64,000 nt of DNA from Mesorhizobium_G sp049840935 (GCA_049840935.1 JASGJA010000020.1:62001-126000), one strand, 5' to 3'. Shown: positions 1 through 8,582, counted from the first letter of the stretch. Translations and numbers: made by a program. Notes: a model not told the origin generated them from the letters alone.

Positions 1-156
1 GCGGCGGACCTGATGGCGGAAATCGCAGCGCAGAACCCGCAACAGCGCATCATTCAGCCGGACGAGATTGCCGCTCTGGTCGGGTTCCTGTGCGGGGAGC
101 GTGCCAAAGGTATCACCATGGAAAACATCAAGGTGACGGGTGGCGCGCTCTGGTAG
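1..156 (+). CDS. Short-chain dehydrogenase/reductase, C-terminal end (partial)
   Basis: Reading frame 1 is open from the window edge to a TAG and gives the last 51 residues of a protein that begins outside the window. The segment IIQPDEIAALVGFLCGE followed by MENIKVTGGALW has the shape of the C-terminal end of classical SDR enzymes: a Pro-Asp/Glu-Glu-Ile/Val-Ala helix, a hydrophobic helix, then a strand ending near a Gly-Gly pair. The nucleotide-binding motif and catalytic Tyr-Lys lie outside the window, so the substrate cannot be judged. It converges on iolB with three bases between the stops. It could be a sugar or polyol dehydrogenase linked to the inositol genes, but that rests on position only. 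Confidence 0.7.
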   Translation, partial: AADLMAEIAAQNPQQRIIQPDEIAALVGFLCGERAKGITMENIKVTGGALW

Positions 157-159
157 GCG

Positions 160-957
160 TCACGCTTTCATGAGCCATTCGTGTTCGGCAGCATTGTGGA
201 ATTTCCACGTGCGCTTCGGACCTGCCATGACGTTCAGATAATAAAGGTCGTAGCCGTGGCAGGCGGCGCAAGGGTGATAGCCTTTTGGCACGAGAACAAC
301 GTCGCCGTCCTCGATTGCCATGGCCTCGTCCAGCGAACGATCATCAGTGTAGACGCGCTGGAACGCGAAGCCCTGCGGCGGGTTGAGCCGGTGATAGTAC
401 GTTTCTTCCAGATAGGATTCTGCGGGCAGATTGTCCTGATCGTGCTTGTGCGGCGGGTAGGAAGACGTATGGCCGCCCGGTGTTATGACCTCGACCACGA
501 GCAGGGAATCGGCAGGCTGCGTTTCGGGCAGGATGTTGGTGACATAGCGCGTGTTGGTGCCTTTGCCGCGAACTTCCTGTCCGAGATCGGCAGGCGCGAT
601 AACGCGAACGGGAAGCCCGCCGCCGAGACTAGGTGCAGTGCAGACGGCAAGCTCAAGATCGGTTTCGGCCGTGACGGACCAGCTACCATCCTGCGGAACA
701 TAAACCGACCACGGCTTGCCATCGAATGGTGACATGCGCTCGCCCAGGACGCCGAGGGGTTTGCCATTGGCGGTTGCGTTGCCTTTGCCGGTGACGAACA
801 CGAGGCACGTTTCGGTCGTGCCCGTATCGCCCTTGGCGGTTTCGCCGGGCTTCAGGCGATAGAGATCAAAACCGACATAGGACCAACCTGCATTTTGTGG
901 CGTTATGTGCGTTACGCGCCCCGTTCCCTTGCCGGATTTGACCTTCAATTTCGACAT
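160..957 (-). CDS. iolB: 5-deoxy-glucuronate isomerase
   Basis: This 265-residue protein has the length and bicupin layout of IolB, which converts 5-deoxy-glucuronate to 2-deoxy-5-keto-gluconate in cytoplasmic myo-inositol breakdown. Metal-binding cupin residues are visible in the stretch around residues 165-185 (SSYPPHKHDQDNLPAES, then EETYYHR), and a late segment VPKGYHPCAACHGYDLYYLN is typical of the family. The ATG is two bases downstream of the stop of the small upstream gene, so the two are probably co-translated. It is the last gene of the iolC-iolD-iolE-DUF3329-iolB run. The identification is firm because four of the five genes in the run are inositol enzymes. Confidence 0.95.
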   Translation of the reverse strand: MSKLKVKSGKGTGRVTHITPQNAGWSYVGFDLYRLKPGETAKGDTGTTETCLVFVTGKGNATANGKPLGVLGERMSPFDGKPWSVYVPQDGSWSVTAETDLELAVCTAPSLGGGLPVRVIAPADLGQEVRGKGTNTRYVTNILPETQPADSLLVVEVITPGGHTSSYPPHKHDQDNLPAESYLEETYYHRLNPPQGFAFQRVYTDDRSLDEAMAIEDGDVVLVPKGYHPCAACHGYDLYYLNVMAGPKRTWKFHNAAEHEWLMKA

Positions 958-959
958 GC

Positions 960-1172
960 TCAGGCTCCGCTGTCCGGTGTTTTGTCTTCCGTGCTGGGAC
1001 GGTAGTTATAGAGATATTCCCAAGCGCCATAGGCTGTTACCGCACCCACCATCGTCGCCCAGAATGTGTTTTGGTGGTAAGCCTCGACAGCGGTCCAGAT
1101 AGCGCATGCCACGACCAACAAAACCCGTCTCCAAAGTGGATCAAGAAAAGGGTGGGCTGTGTTGGACTGCAT
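960..1172 (-). CDS. Small membrane protein, DUF3329-like
   Basis: This is a 70-residue protein with the N-terminal pattern HPFLDPLWRRVLLVVACAIW, a second hydrophobic segment (FWATMVGAVTAYGAWEYL) and a short polar tail. The HPF-x-PLWRR start and the two hydrophobic segments resemble the DUF3329 family of small alphaproteobacterial membrane proteins, so two inner-membrane helices are predicted. No catalytic motif is visible and the function is unknown. Its stop is two bases before the iolB ATG, so it is almost certainly translated with iolB. A GC-rich inverted repeat separates it from iolE. A role in inositol metabolism is not shown by the sequence. Confidence 0.75.
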   Translation of the reverse strand: MQSNTAHPFLDPLWRRVLLVVACAIWTAVEAYHQNTFWATMVGAVTAYGAWEYLYNYRPSTEDKTPDSGA

Positions 1173-1204
1173 AGCGTACTCCGTGATCGCGATATCCTAG
1201 TGGA

Positions 1205-1304
1205 CCCCCACCCCTTACCCCTCCCCTCAAGGGGGAGGGGGACTTTGAGAACTCGGCGCTTCCAATCCTCCTCCCCCTTGAGGGAGAGGGGTAAGGGGTG
1301 GGGG
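1205..1304. repeat. GC-rich REP-like intergenic palindrome
   Basis: Two arms of about 36 bases (1205-1240 and about 1268-1304) are near-perfect reverse complements, differing mainly by one inserted base. The centre is about 27 bases. Each arm also contains its own C-tract/G-tract mini-palindrome. The element lies between iolE and the DUF3329 gene, inside the operon. The look is that of repeated extragenic palindromes common in Hyphomicrobiales. A related short palindrome occurs at 35677-35699. A transcript would form a very stable hairpin, which could stabilise iolCDE mRNA or reduce expression of the downstream genes. Confidence 0.75.
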
Positions 1305-1320
1305 TATTCCTACGTTTCTC

Positions 1321-2238
1321 CTAAGCCGCAGGAAAGCCCTGTGTTTCCACGGTATAGCCTGCTGAGGTCATTACGCGCATCAATTCCTTGTGGCCGATCT
1401 GTGCCATTTTAAGAGGCGGGTTTTTCTTCGGGTCTTGTTCCGCTTCCACGACGAACCAGCCTTCATAGCCATAGTGCGCCAGCTTTTTGACGATGGCTTC
1501 GAAATCCAGCGAGCCGTCGCCGGGAACCGTGAAGGCGCCGAGCGCGACAGCATCGAGGAAGGATTGCTTGCTGCGATCAAGCGCGTCGATAACGGGCATC
1601 CGCACGTCCTTGACGTGGACGTGCTTGATGCGCGCGTGATGATTGTCGATGGCGCGCAGTACATCGCCGCCTGCAAAGGCCAGATGGCCAGCATCCAGAA
1701 GCAACGGGATGCCAGTGCCGGAATACTGCATGAATGCGTCGAGTTCCGGCTCGGTCTCGACCACTGCCGCCATGTGATGATGATAGACCAGCGGCATGCC
1801 CTGATCCGCGCACCATTCGCCAAATTGCGTCAGCTTGCGCGCGTAGTCTTTCATTTCGGCGTCGGAGAGCTTTGGCTTGGTGGCGAGTGGCTTGGAGCGG
1901 TCGCCTTGAATGGAGCGGCCAACCTCGCCATAGACGATGCAGGGTGCATCGACCGCCTTAAAAAGCTCGATCATGGGCTGGATGCGGTCTTTGTTGGCCG
2001 ACATTTCCTCATTGACCAGCGTGCCGGAAAACCATCCGCCGCACAGTGTTACATCGGCGGCTTTGAGGATCGGCAGCATGATGTTGGGATCGCTTGGAAA
2101 GCGGCGACCCATTTCCATGCCGGTGAAGCCCGCCGAGCGCGATTGGCGCAGGCATTCTTCCAGCGAAACATCGTCGCTTAGTTCTGCAAGATCGTCGTTC
2201 CACCACGCAATGGGGGACATGCCAAGTTTGGCTTTCAA
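1321..2238 (-). CDS. iolE: Inosose (2-keto-myo-inositol) dehydratase
   Basis: This 305-residue TIM-barrel protein of the xylose isomerase-like/AP endonuclease 2 superfamily dehydrates scyllo-inosose to a diketone in inositol breakdown. N-terminal GMSPIAWWNDDL, then METGRRFP-like GMEMGRRFP, LVYHHHMAAVVE, LLLDAGHLAFAGGD and HVHVKDV are typical IolE signatures and supply the metal-binding Glu, Asp and His residues. The frame is open further upstream into iolD. I chose the TTG at 2238 because a GGAG Shine-Dalgarno lies 8 bases before it and it gives the family's usual N-terminus. An ATG at 2220 is the alternative. The gene starts 25 bases after the iolD stop. Confidence 0.93.
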   Translation of the reverse strand: MKAKLGMSPIAWWNDDLAELSDDVSLEECLRQSRSAGFTGMEMGRRFPSDPNIMLPILKAADVTLCGGWFSGTLVNEEMSANKDRIQPMIELFKAVDAPCIVYGEVGRSIQGDRSKPLATKPKLSDAEMKDYARKLTQFGEWCADQGMPLVYHHHMAAVVETEPELDAFMQYSGTGIPLLLDAGHLAFAGGDVLRAIDNHHARIKHVHVKDVRMPVIDALDRSKQSFLDAVALGAFTVPGDGSLDFEAIVKKLAHYGYEGWFVVEAEQDPKKNPPLKMAQIGHKELMRVMTSAGYTVETQGFPAA

Positions 2239-2263
2239 CTCTAATTCTCCATTCAAAGAATGC

Positions 2264-4111
2264 TTAATTGCCGACGCGTTGCAGCTTGACGGCTTGTTCG
2301 TAATTCTTGCGGGCGGCGTTGACCTGTTCGCGCGAACTGACCTCCGGCACGGCGACATCCCACCAATGGCCACCGGCTTCGGTGGAGATGAGCGGGTCTG
2401 TGTCGATGACGATTACGGTTGTGCGGTCGTTTGATTTCGCGCGTCCGAGTGCGGCTTCCAGTTCGGCAATGCACGCCGCTTTTTCGGCGATTGCACCAAG
2501 ACTGCGCGCGTGGGCGGTGAAATCGACTTCGGTCAATTGCTCATGCCGCGCGTCTTTGAGCAGATTGTTGAAGTTTGCGCCGCCGGTCGCCATTTGCAGC
2601 CGGTTGATACAGCCGAAGCCGCGATTATCCAGCAGGACGATGGTCAGCTTTTGGCCGAGCATCACAGAGGTGGCGATTTCTGAATTCATCATCAGGTAAG
2701 AGCCGTCGCCAATCATAACGACGACTTCCGTATCGGGCCGTGCCATCTTGACGCCGAGACCACCCGCGATCTCATAGCCCATGCAGGAAAAGCCGTACTC
2801 GGCGTGGTAGGAGCCGGGAGCACCAGACTGCCAAAGCTTGTGCATTTCGCCGGGCAAGCCGCCGGACGCGTGAAGGGCGATAACGCCTGTCCCTAGCGCG
2901 CGTTGAACCGCGCCGATCACCTGCGCGTCGGATGGCAGGGCATTGGTCGCCGCCGTGACCTTCGCGGCTGCTTTCTGCCATTCGGCTTTGCCGTCCTCGG
3001 CGTTCTTCGTCCAACTTGCCGGTGCGGTGTAGCCATCCAGCGCCTTGAGCAATTCCTTCAAGCCTTCGCGCGCATCGGCTACCAGTGGCAAGGCACGGTG
3101 TTTCGCGGCGTCGAAAGGCTGGGTGTTGAGGCCGATAATCGTCTTGCCCGCATTCTTGAACAGCGCCCAAGAGCCTGTCGTGAAGTCCTGCAAGCGTGTG
3201 CCGACAGCCAGAACCACATCGGCTTCTTCCGCGAGACGGTTTGCTGCGGATGTTCCCGTGACGCCGACAGCAGCCATGTTGAGGCGATGGGCGTCGGGCA
3301 GCGAACTCTTGCCGCCCTGCGTTTCGCAAACGGGAATACCGGTTGCGCTGGCGAATTTGTCGAGTGCTGCGGAGGCTTCGCTAAAGAGCACGCCGCCGCC
3401 TGCGATGATGAGCGGCTTCTTTGCCTTGGACAGCGCTTCGGTTGCCAGTTTCAATTCGTGAAGGTCGGCGCGGGGGCGGCGCATGGTCCACACGCGTTCC
3501 TCGAAAAAGCTCTCGGGATAGTCGTAAGCTTCAGCCTGAACGTCCTGACAGAGCGACAGAGTGACCGGACCGCATTCGGCAGGATCAGTGAATATCTGCA
3601 TCGTGCGGGCGAGGGCGGGAATGATCTGCTCAGGCCGCGTGATGCGGTCGAAATAGCGAGAGACGGGTCGGAAAGCATCGTTCACTGATACGGTGCCGTC
3701 TCCGAAATCCTCGATTTGTTGGAGCACAGGGTCGGGGATGCGGTTGGCGAATACATCGCCGGGGAGAAGCAGAACCGGCAGGCGATTGACGTGCGCAAGG
3801 GCCGCCGCCGTCACCATGTTCAGCGCGCCGGGACCGATGGATGTCGTTGCGGCCATGACGCGACGGCGGAAACTCGCCTTGGCATAGGCGATTGCCGAAT
3901 GAGCCATCGCCTGTTCGTTATGTGCGCGGAAGGTGGGAAGCTCGTCGCGGACGCCGTATAGTGCCTCGCCCACGCCCGCGACATTGCCGTGACCGAAGAT
4001 GGCCCACACGCCAGCAAATAGCGGGACTTTTTCTCCGTCGATCTCCGTCATCTGGCGGGTGAGAAAGCGTACCAGCGCTTGAGCCATCGTGAGCCGGATT
4101 GTCTTGGTCAT
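2264..4111 (-). CDS. iolD: 3D-(3,5/4)-trihydroxycyclohexane-1,2-dione acylhydrolase
   Basis: This 615-residue thiamine-diphosphate enzyme opens the inositol ring by hydrolysing the trione to 5-deoxy-glucuronate. It has the acetolactate-synthase three-domain layout: an N-terminal pyrimidine-binding domain (FGHGNVAGVGEAL near residue 40, conserved Glu region), a central domain (IIAGGGVLFS) and a C-terminal diphosphate-binding domain with the metal motif GDGSYLMMNSEIAT ending about 28 residues later at Asn (LLDNRGFGCIN). The length matches IolD rather than the shorter acetolactate synthases. It lies 51 bases after iolC and 25 before iolE, consistent with one transcript. Confidence 0.95.
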   Translation of the reverse strand: MTKTIRLTMAQALVRFLTRQMTEIDGEKVPLFAGVWAIFGHGNVAGVGEALYGVRDELPTFRAHNEQAMAHSAIAYAKASFRRRVMAATTSIGPGALNMVTAAALAHVNRLPVLLLPGDVFANRIPDPVLQQIEDFGDGTVSVNDAFRPVSRYFDRITRPEQIIPALARTMQIFTDPAECGPVTLSLCQDVQAEAYDYPESFFEERVWTMRRPRADLHELKLATEALSKAKKPLIIAGGGVLFSEASAALDKFASATGIPVCETQGGKSSLPDAHRLNMAAVGVTGTSAANRLAEEADVVLAVGTRLQDFTTGSWALFKNAGKTIIGLNTQPFDAAKHRALPLVADAREGLKELLKALDGYTAPASWTKNAEDGKAEWQKAAAKVTAATNALPSDAQVIGAVQRALGTGVIALHASGGLPGEMHKLWQSGAPGSYHAEYGFSCMGYEIAGGLGVKMARPDTEVVVMIGDGSYLMMNSEIATSVMLGQKLTIVLLDNRGFGCINRLQMATGGANFNNLLKDARHEQLTEVDFTAHARSLGAIAEKAACIAELEAALGRAKSNDRTTVIVIDTDPLISTEAGGHWWDVAVPEVSSREQVNAARKNYEQAVKLQRVGN

Positions 4112-4162
4112 TTGTTTTTCTCCTGCCCGATAATTGCGAATTGGTTTCGCAAAATACTACCC

Positions 4163-6094
4163 TCATGCAGCCAGCATTTTGCGCGTCGCAAGCCATAGAT
4201 CGCAAAGCGTCGAGAAGCGCTCCGCCATATCGTCTATAGCTTGGGTATCGGTAATTGAACCTGCAAGCCATGCCTCAGCGGCGTCGGCAAAAATGCTGCG
4301 TCCGACGGCGAAACCTTTAACGACAGGCGAGGCGGTTGTCGCCTCGAACGCTTCGCGCAACTCGTCGATCGGTGCTTCCAACCCGAGCAGGACTACGCCA
4401 CGGCAATAGGGATCGTTGGCGGCGATGGTTGCCTCGATGCGCTTCCATGCGTCAGGCGATGCCTGCGGCTCCAGCTTCCACCAGTCGGGCTTGATGCCAA
4501 GATCGTAAAGCTCCTGCATGGCGCGGGACACAGTGTCCTTGGCAAGCGGTCCGTTTTTGCCCGCGATTATTTCGACCAGCAATTCGCGCCCGACTTTGCG
4601 AGAGGCGTCGTAGAGGGCGACCAATTTCTCCTGTTGCTCCTGTTTTAACGCAGCTGGATCATCAGGATGGTAAAAGCAAAGGCACTTGATGCAATGCGAC
4701 ACAGGCCATTCGACCAGTTGCGAGCCGATGTCCTGCCCAAACTCAAAACGCAGTGGTCGCGAGCCGGGAAGTTCGACTGGACGCCCGAGCCATGAAAAGC
4801 CGTGCTTGGCATATTCGTACATCGCATGGCGGCCATGCTTCTCGTCCAGCAACATGCCGTAACCCGGCCTGCCGTTTGCGACCTTGGCGGCCGCCTTGAC
4901 GGCGAGAACCTTAAACGCCTCGATGCGCGACACATCGGCTCCGGCGCGTCGTGCTGCGTCCTCCAACTGGACACGGTGATCGCAGGCGAAGGCCATCAAT
5001 GATGGAATTTCGCCGCGCCGCGTGGTTGCCCAATGAACGTGGTTGATCGCTTCATCCTTGCGCAGTGCGCGATGCGGGCTGCCATTCTTGAGGAACGCTT
5101 GCAGCTCTGCCCATGTCGGATATTCGGGTGAGCAGAGGAGGCGCGACACAGCAAAAGCACCGCCTGCATTTGCCCATGTGGCCGCGGTGGCGAGGTCTTC
5201 GCCACCTAGCCAGCCACGCAGAAACCCCGACATGAAAGCATCGCCTGCGCCAAGCACATTGAACACTTCAATGGGGAAACCCTTGCCGATAATGCCTGCT
5301 TCGAGGTCGTTGCTGATGGGGCCATCGTAAACTATGCAGCCCATAGCGCCGCGCTTGAGAACGATGGTTGCCTGCGATAGCGCCCGAATTGTCTTGAGCG
5401 CAGACAGAACGTCATCCGCGCCCGACGCGATCATGATTTCTTCCTCCGTTCCGACGATGAGGTCGCAGTCAGGCAGGATGGTTTTCAACTTCGCAGAGAC
5501 AGCCTCTGACTTCACGTAGCGTTCAAAACCTTCTGCGTGGCCAGCCAAGCCCCAAAGGTTCGGGCGATAGTCGATGTCGAACGCGACTTTGCGACCGTGC
5601 TTTTTGGCAATGGCGATCGCCTTGCGCTGTGCGGCCTCGGCGTTTTCGCGGGAAAAATGGGTGCCGGTGACGACAACGGAGCGCGCCGAAGCGATGAAGC
5701 TTTCGTCAATGTCTTCAGGCGAAAGGGCCATATCCGCACAATCGCTGCGGTAGAAGATCATGGGCGATACACCCTCGGCCTCTACGGCCAGAAGCACCAG
5801 CGCTGTCAATCTATTCTTGTCGGTTTTGAGTCCCTCGGTCGAAACGCCTTCGCGTTCAAGCTGTTCACGAATGAAGCGGCCCATCTGCTCGTCGCCGACA
5901 CGTGTTAGAAGGGCCGAACGTAACCCAAGCCGCGCCGTGCCGATGGCGATGTTGGCAGGACAGCCGCCAACGGATTTTGCGAAAGATGTGATGTCTCCAA
6001 GGCGCGAGCCAATCTGCTGACCATAAAGATCGACCGATGCACGCCCGATTGTAATGACATCCAGCGCCGGTGGGGCGCTGCGGGTATCCGCCAT
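4163..6094 (-). CDS. iolC: 5-dehydro-2-deoxygluconokinase fused to DUF2090 domain
   Basis: This is a 643-residue two-domain protein. Residues about 1-330 are a PfkB/ribokinase-type kinase with SVGGCPANIAIGTARLG near residue 40 and the catalytic motif NVLGAGDAFMSGFLRG near residue 285. It should phosphorylate 2-deoxy-5-keto-gluconate. Residues about 335-643 form the DUF2090 TIM-barrel-like domain often fused to IolC in Proteobacteria and suspected to act as the downstream aldolase (IolJ-like). That last point is family knowledge, not shown here. The ATG follows GGGAGG by five bases. It is the first gene of the operon, with the promoter and operator sites in the 113 bases upstream. Confidence 0.93.
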   Translation of the reverse strand: MADTRSAPPALDVITIGRASVDLYGQQIGSRLGDITSFAKSVGGCPANIAIGTARLGLRSALLTRVGDEQMGRFIREQLEREGVSTEGLKTDKNRLTALVLLAVEAEGVSPMIFYRSDCADMALSPEDIDESFIASARSVVVTGTHFSRENAEAAQRKAIAIAKKHGRKVAFDIDYRPNLWGLAGHAEGFERYVKSEAVSAKLKTILPDCDLIVGTEEEIMIASGADDVLSALKTIRALSQATIVLKRGAMGCIVYDGPISNDLEAGIIGKGFPIEVFNVLGAGDAFMSGFLRGWLGGEDLATAATWANAGGAFAVSRLLCSPEYPTWAELQAFLKNGSPHRALRKDEAINHVHWATTRRGEIPSLMAFACDHRVQLEDAARRAGADVSRIEAFKVLAVKAAAKVANGRPGYGMLLDEKHGRHAMYEYAKHGFSWLGRPVELPGSRPLRFEFGQDIGSQLVEWPVSHCIKCLCFYHPDDPAALKQEQQEKLVALYDASRKVGRELLVEIIAGKNGPLAKDTVSRAMQELYDLGIKPDWWKLEPQASPDAWKRIEATIAANDPYCRGVVLLGLEAPIDELREAFEATTASPVVKGFAVGRSIFADAAEAWLAGSITDTQAIDDMAERFSTLCDLWLATRKMLAA

Positions 6095-6162
6095 ATGGTC
6101 CTCCCAATGCGCTTATGGCCGGAACACCGATTGTCTGATGCCATGCCTTCTTGGTTGGATTT

Positions 6163-6191
6163 ATGAAACAACAATTCCATATTAAGGTCAA
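6163..6191 (-). promoter_or_regulatory. Predicted sigma-70-type promoter of the iol operon
   Basis: On the minus strand TTGACC (6191-6186) is a near-consensus -35 box. It is followed at 17 bases by TTTCAT (6168-6163), a weak -10; shifting by one base gives TTCATA. The start of iolC is about 70 bases further on. The perfect inverted repeat at 6174-6199 covers the -35 box, as expected for a repressed promoter. Prediction only. Confidence 0.5.
6165..6178. promoter_or_regulatory. Imperfect second IolR-type site
   Basis: The sequence reads GAAA-N6-TTCC on the plus strand (GGAA-N6-TTTC on the minus strand), one base away from the GGAA-N6-TTCC palindrome. Its centre is 30 bases from the perfect site at 6195-6208, close to three helical turns. 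It overlaps the predicted -10 box. Confidence 0.45.
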
Positions 6192-6199
6192 TATGGAAT
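6174..6199. promoter_or_regulatory. Perfect 10-bp inverted repeat over the iolC -35 box
   Basis: ATTCCATATT (6174-6183) and AATATGGAAT (6190-6199) are exact reverse complements separated by six bases. The repeat joins the inner halves of the two GGAA-N6-TTCC-type sites, so it may reflect paired binding of a dimeric repressor rather than a separate site. No regulator gene is present in the window to match it to. Confidence 0.6.
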
Positions 6200-6208
6200 G
6201 TTTGTTCC
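6195..6208. promoter_or_regulatory. IolR-type operator, GGAA-N6-TTCC
   Basis: The bases GGAA (6195-6198), six bases, then TTCC (6205-6208) match exactly the palindrome reported for the RpiR-family inositol repressor IolR in Sinorhizobium meliloti (recalled literature). It lies directly upstream of the predicted -35 box of iolC and its last base overlaps the stop codon of the neighbouring GGDEF-EAL gene. Confidence 0.6.
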
Positions 6209-8187
6209 TAAACGAAAGATGAGGATGCCAAGCGCGTTTTAGATGTCTCGATTCGTTCGATGGCGGTGAGGATTTCCGAAGGCGGAACCGGCTTTGAAAA
6301 CAGAAAGCCTTGCGCGAGTATACATCCCAGGGACAGAAGCAATTTTGCATTGTCTTCTGTTTCAACACCCTCGGCGGAGACTTCGATTTCGAGCGCTTTG
6401 CCCAGATCGATGACGGATTTTACCAGTAGGGCGTCGTCAGCAGATGAGGTTGATCCGCTTACAAACTCCTTGTCGATCTTGATCTTGGTGATCCAGCGGT
6501 TCTTGATCGATGCGAAGGTGGAGAAGCCTGTCCCGAAATCGTCCAGTGCGATTGAGACACCTGCGTCGGCCAAGGTCCTGAGTTTCTTATCTGCGCGAGA
6601 GTAGTCGAGTGACGATTCTTCCGTGATTTCGATCTCGAATTGAGCCGTGGACAGTCCGCGCATACGCAATCCGTCAAGGATGAGCTTGTCCACCTCCGTG
6701 ATCTCAAGCTCAAGCGGGGAGAGGTTCATTGCAACTCTGATTTCCGGGCGGCCAGATTTGTTGAGCCGATCCATCAAGGTGCAGCAATTGGTGAAAACCA
6801 TCTCGGTTAGAACGGGCAGCGCGCCAATCTCACGTGCGGCCGTTATGATTTCTGGCGGGGAGATGGTGCCATGCAGGGCATGTGTCCAGCGCACCAGCGC
6901 TTCTATCCCGGCAACGCGCCCGGTATCGAGGTCCACAATTGGCTGAAACCAGCTCGTTAAATCCGAAGATGCAATGGCTGTCCGCAAATCCCGTTCGATA
7001 TGCTGGCGGCGCTCCAACTGTCTGCGCAGTTCGGTATCGAAGAAGTGGAACTCGTTGCGGCCTCTTGCCTTGGCGGCATAAAGTGCGACGTCGGCATGCA
7101 GAAGCATATCGGCTGAGTCGAGATTTGTCGTCTCATAGATGCCGACGCAGGCTCCAATCCGCACGGACGGGGCGGATGGGTAAGGGGCAGTCAGCGAGTC
7201 TATGAGTTCTTGCACTCTGGCTTGTTCGAGGTTCTTTCCCGCTTGGAGCTTATGGACGATTGCAAATTCGTCGCCTCCGATGCGGGCGAGAACGGCGTCA
7301 CTCGGAGCCCAAGCAATGGTGCGCTGGGCGATTTCGACAAGAAGCTCGTCGCCAGCACGATGACCATAAGTATCGTTCACCGATTTGAAGCCGTCGAGAT
7401 CGATTGCGATGGCGGCGAATGTGCAATTGGGGGCTTTGATGGCCGTGAGTGCATGCTCAAATCCACGGCGGTTCAGGAGGCCCGTAAGATGATCTTCGCG
7501 GGAACTGCGCTCCATCTCTTGCGCAAACAATTCCGCCTCCCTTCTGAGACGGCTTAGTTCGAGAAAACGCGCCTCCGCCATGAAGGCGCTGCGTACCAGG
7601 CCAACGAAGAAAAGGGCTACTGCGAAAGCCAATGCGGCGCTTTCAAATGTTCCGCGCCAGACAAGCGTAATTGCGGCTGTGATGAGCGGCGGGCCGATGA
7701 AATTTATCGAAAGCAGGGCACAGGAACCGCTGTAAGTGACTGCACCGGCGCAGATTCCTGCAAGGATGATCAGATTGAACGTTGAGGTCGGCTGTGTATA
7801 TCCCGCCGTTAAAACAGCGAGATAAGACCAGCAGATACCCGACATAAACGCAAATGTCTTCAAATGGAAAAGTTGATTTTCAGGCGCCGTAGCGATGGGT
7901 CTCGCCGCAATCGCGATACGCGCGCCGTTGATCAGGTTCACCGCAACGAACCAGAACAGAACACTTATTCCAGAGCCGGCCGCATATTCGATGGCCAGAA
8001 TGAGAGAAGAAAGTGCGGCGCTGATGGGCATGGAAACCCACAGGCCCGACCTTACGTCATCCAGCTGGTCCTGAACGATGCGTGTTTCAAGAACTTCTTG
8101 CCGCAAAGCGGCAGCACCCGATTTGAGAGCGTCTGGAATTCTGGGCGCCATACGAGCAAGCAGGCTGAAACCGGGCGAACTCACCAC
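6208..8187 (-). CDS. Membrane GGDEF-EAL cyclic-di-GMP signalling protein
   Basis: This is a 659-residue protein. Residues about 45-205 carry some five or six hydrophobic segments forming an N-terminal membrane sensor with no recognised fold. A GGDEF domain follows from about residue 232 (DHLTGLLNRRGF) with an intact active site IGGDEF at 303-308. An EAL domain starts near residue 410 with EAL at 429-431, and carries DDFGTGFS, KIDKEFV and SAEGVET, all intact. It could therefore both make and break cyclic di-GMP at the inner membrane, or use one domain as a regulator. A GTG at 8187 gives the longest form; the ATG at 8151 is possible. Neither has a clear ribosome site. It is upstream of, and same strand as, the iol operon. 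Confidence 0.9.
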   Translation of the reverse strand: MVSSPGFSLLARMAPRIPDALKSGAAALRQEVLETRIVQDQLDDVRSGLWVSMPISAALSSLILAIEYAAGSGISVLFWFVAVNLINGARIAIAARPIATAPENQLFHLKTFAFMSGICWSYLAVLTAGYTQPTSTFNLIILAGICAGAVTYSGSCALLSINFIGPPLITAAITLVWRGTFESAALAFAVALFFVGLVRSAFMAEARFLELSRLRREAELFAQEMERSSREDHLTGLLNRRGFEHALTAIKAPNCTFAAIAIDLDGFKSVNDTYGHRAGDELLVEIAQRTIAWAPSDAVLARIGGDEFAIVHKLQAGKNLEQARVQELIDSLTAPYPSAPSVRIGACVGIYETTNLDSADMLLHADVALYAAKARGRNEFHFFDTELRRQLERRQHIERDLRTAIASSDLTSWFQPIVDLDTGRVAGIEALVRWTHALHGTISPPEIITAAREIGALPVLTEMVFTNCCTLMDRLNKSGRPEIRVAMNLSPLELEITEVDKLILDGLRMRGLSTAQFEIEITEESSLDYSRADKKLRTLADAGVSIALDDFGTGFSTFASIKNRWITKIKIDKEFVSGSTSSADDALLVKSVIDLGKALEIEVSAEGVETEDNAKLLLSLGCILAQGFLFSKPVPPSEILTAIERIETSKTRLASSSFV

Positions 8188-8320
8188 AGTGAACCGGCCA
8201 TGGCCTGTTTCCTGTTTCGGTGATGAACGACCATTCTATTTTGACCTATCTTCGCCAGGAGACGGGCAGCACGCCAGCGTGCGATAAAGTGAACCGAGGC
8301 TGGTTTCGTTTCTGTAAACA

Positions 8321-8340
8321 TATATATCTGAAGATATATA
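8321..8340. repeat. AT-rich perfect inverted repeat
   Basis: TATATATC (8321-8328) and GATATATA (8333-8340) are exact reverse complements around TGAA. It lies in the 209-base gap between the GGDEF-EAL start and the end of the DUF3606-like gene. It could be an operator or promoter element for the GGDEF-EAL gene. It has no T-tract and is not a convincing terminator. Nothing else is evident in the gap. Confidence 0.4.
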
Positions 8341-8396
8341 GGCTATATTGCCGTCGCGATGCCACAGGCTATTGCGGGACTGCCGCCAGCGACGTT

Positions 8397-8582
8397 TCAG
8401 GGCATGTCGCGTGCATGCTGCACTTCAGATTTTGCCATTTCTCGCTTGAGAATGGTTGCTTCGCGAATCACCGATGATCGGTTGGGGCCGACCAGTTCAA
8501 TGATTTCCAGAATTTCTTTCTGGGAGAGGCCGGTGCACGATGCGATCTCGGCAATTTCGTCCAGTTCAAAGGATCCGGACAT
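8397..8582 (-). CDS. Small DUF3606-like protein
   Basis: This 61-residue protein contains FELDEIAEIASCTGLSQKEI, then a Val-Gly-Pro-Asn-Arg turn and a second helix of basic and acidic residues. The helix-turn-helix-like layout, with a TGLS turn and a VGPNR turn, resembles the small DUF3606 family of alphaproteobacteria, whose function is unknown. A strong GGAGG lies six bases before the ATG, which supports real expression. It lies downstream of the porin on the same strand but beyond the porin terminator, so it probably has its own promoter. Confidence 0.6.
   Translation of the reverse strand: MSGSFELDEIAEIASCTGLSQKEILEIIELVGPNRSSVIREATILKREMAKSEVQHARDMP

Noticed and set aside
181..732. Open frames on the plus strand opposite iolB and many similar ones along the window
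   Set aside because: They are shadows of genes on the other strand, with no family motifs and no ribosome sites.
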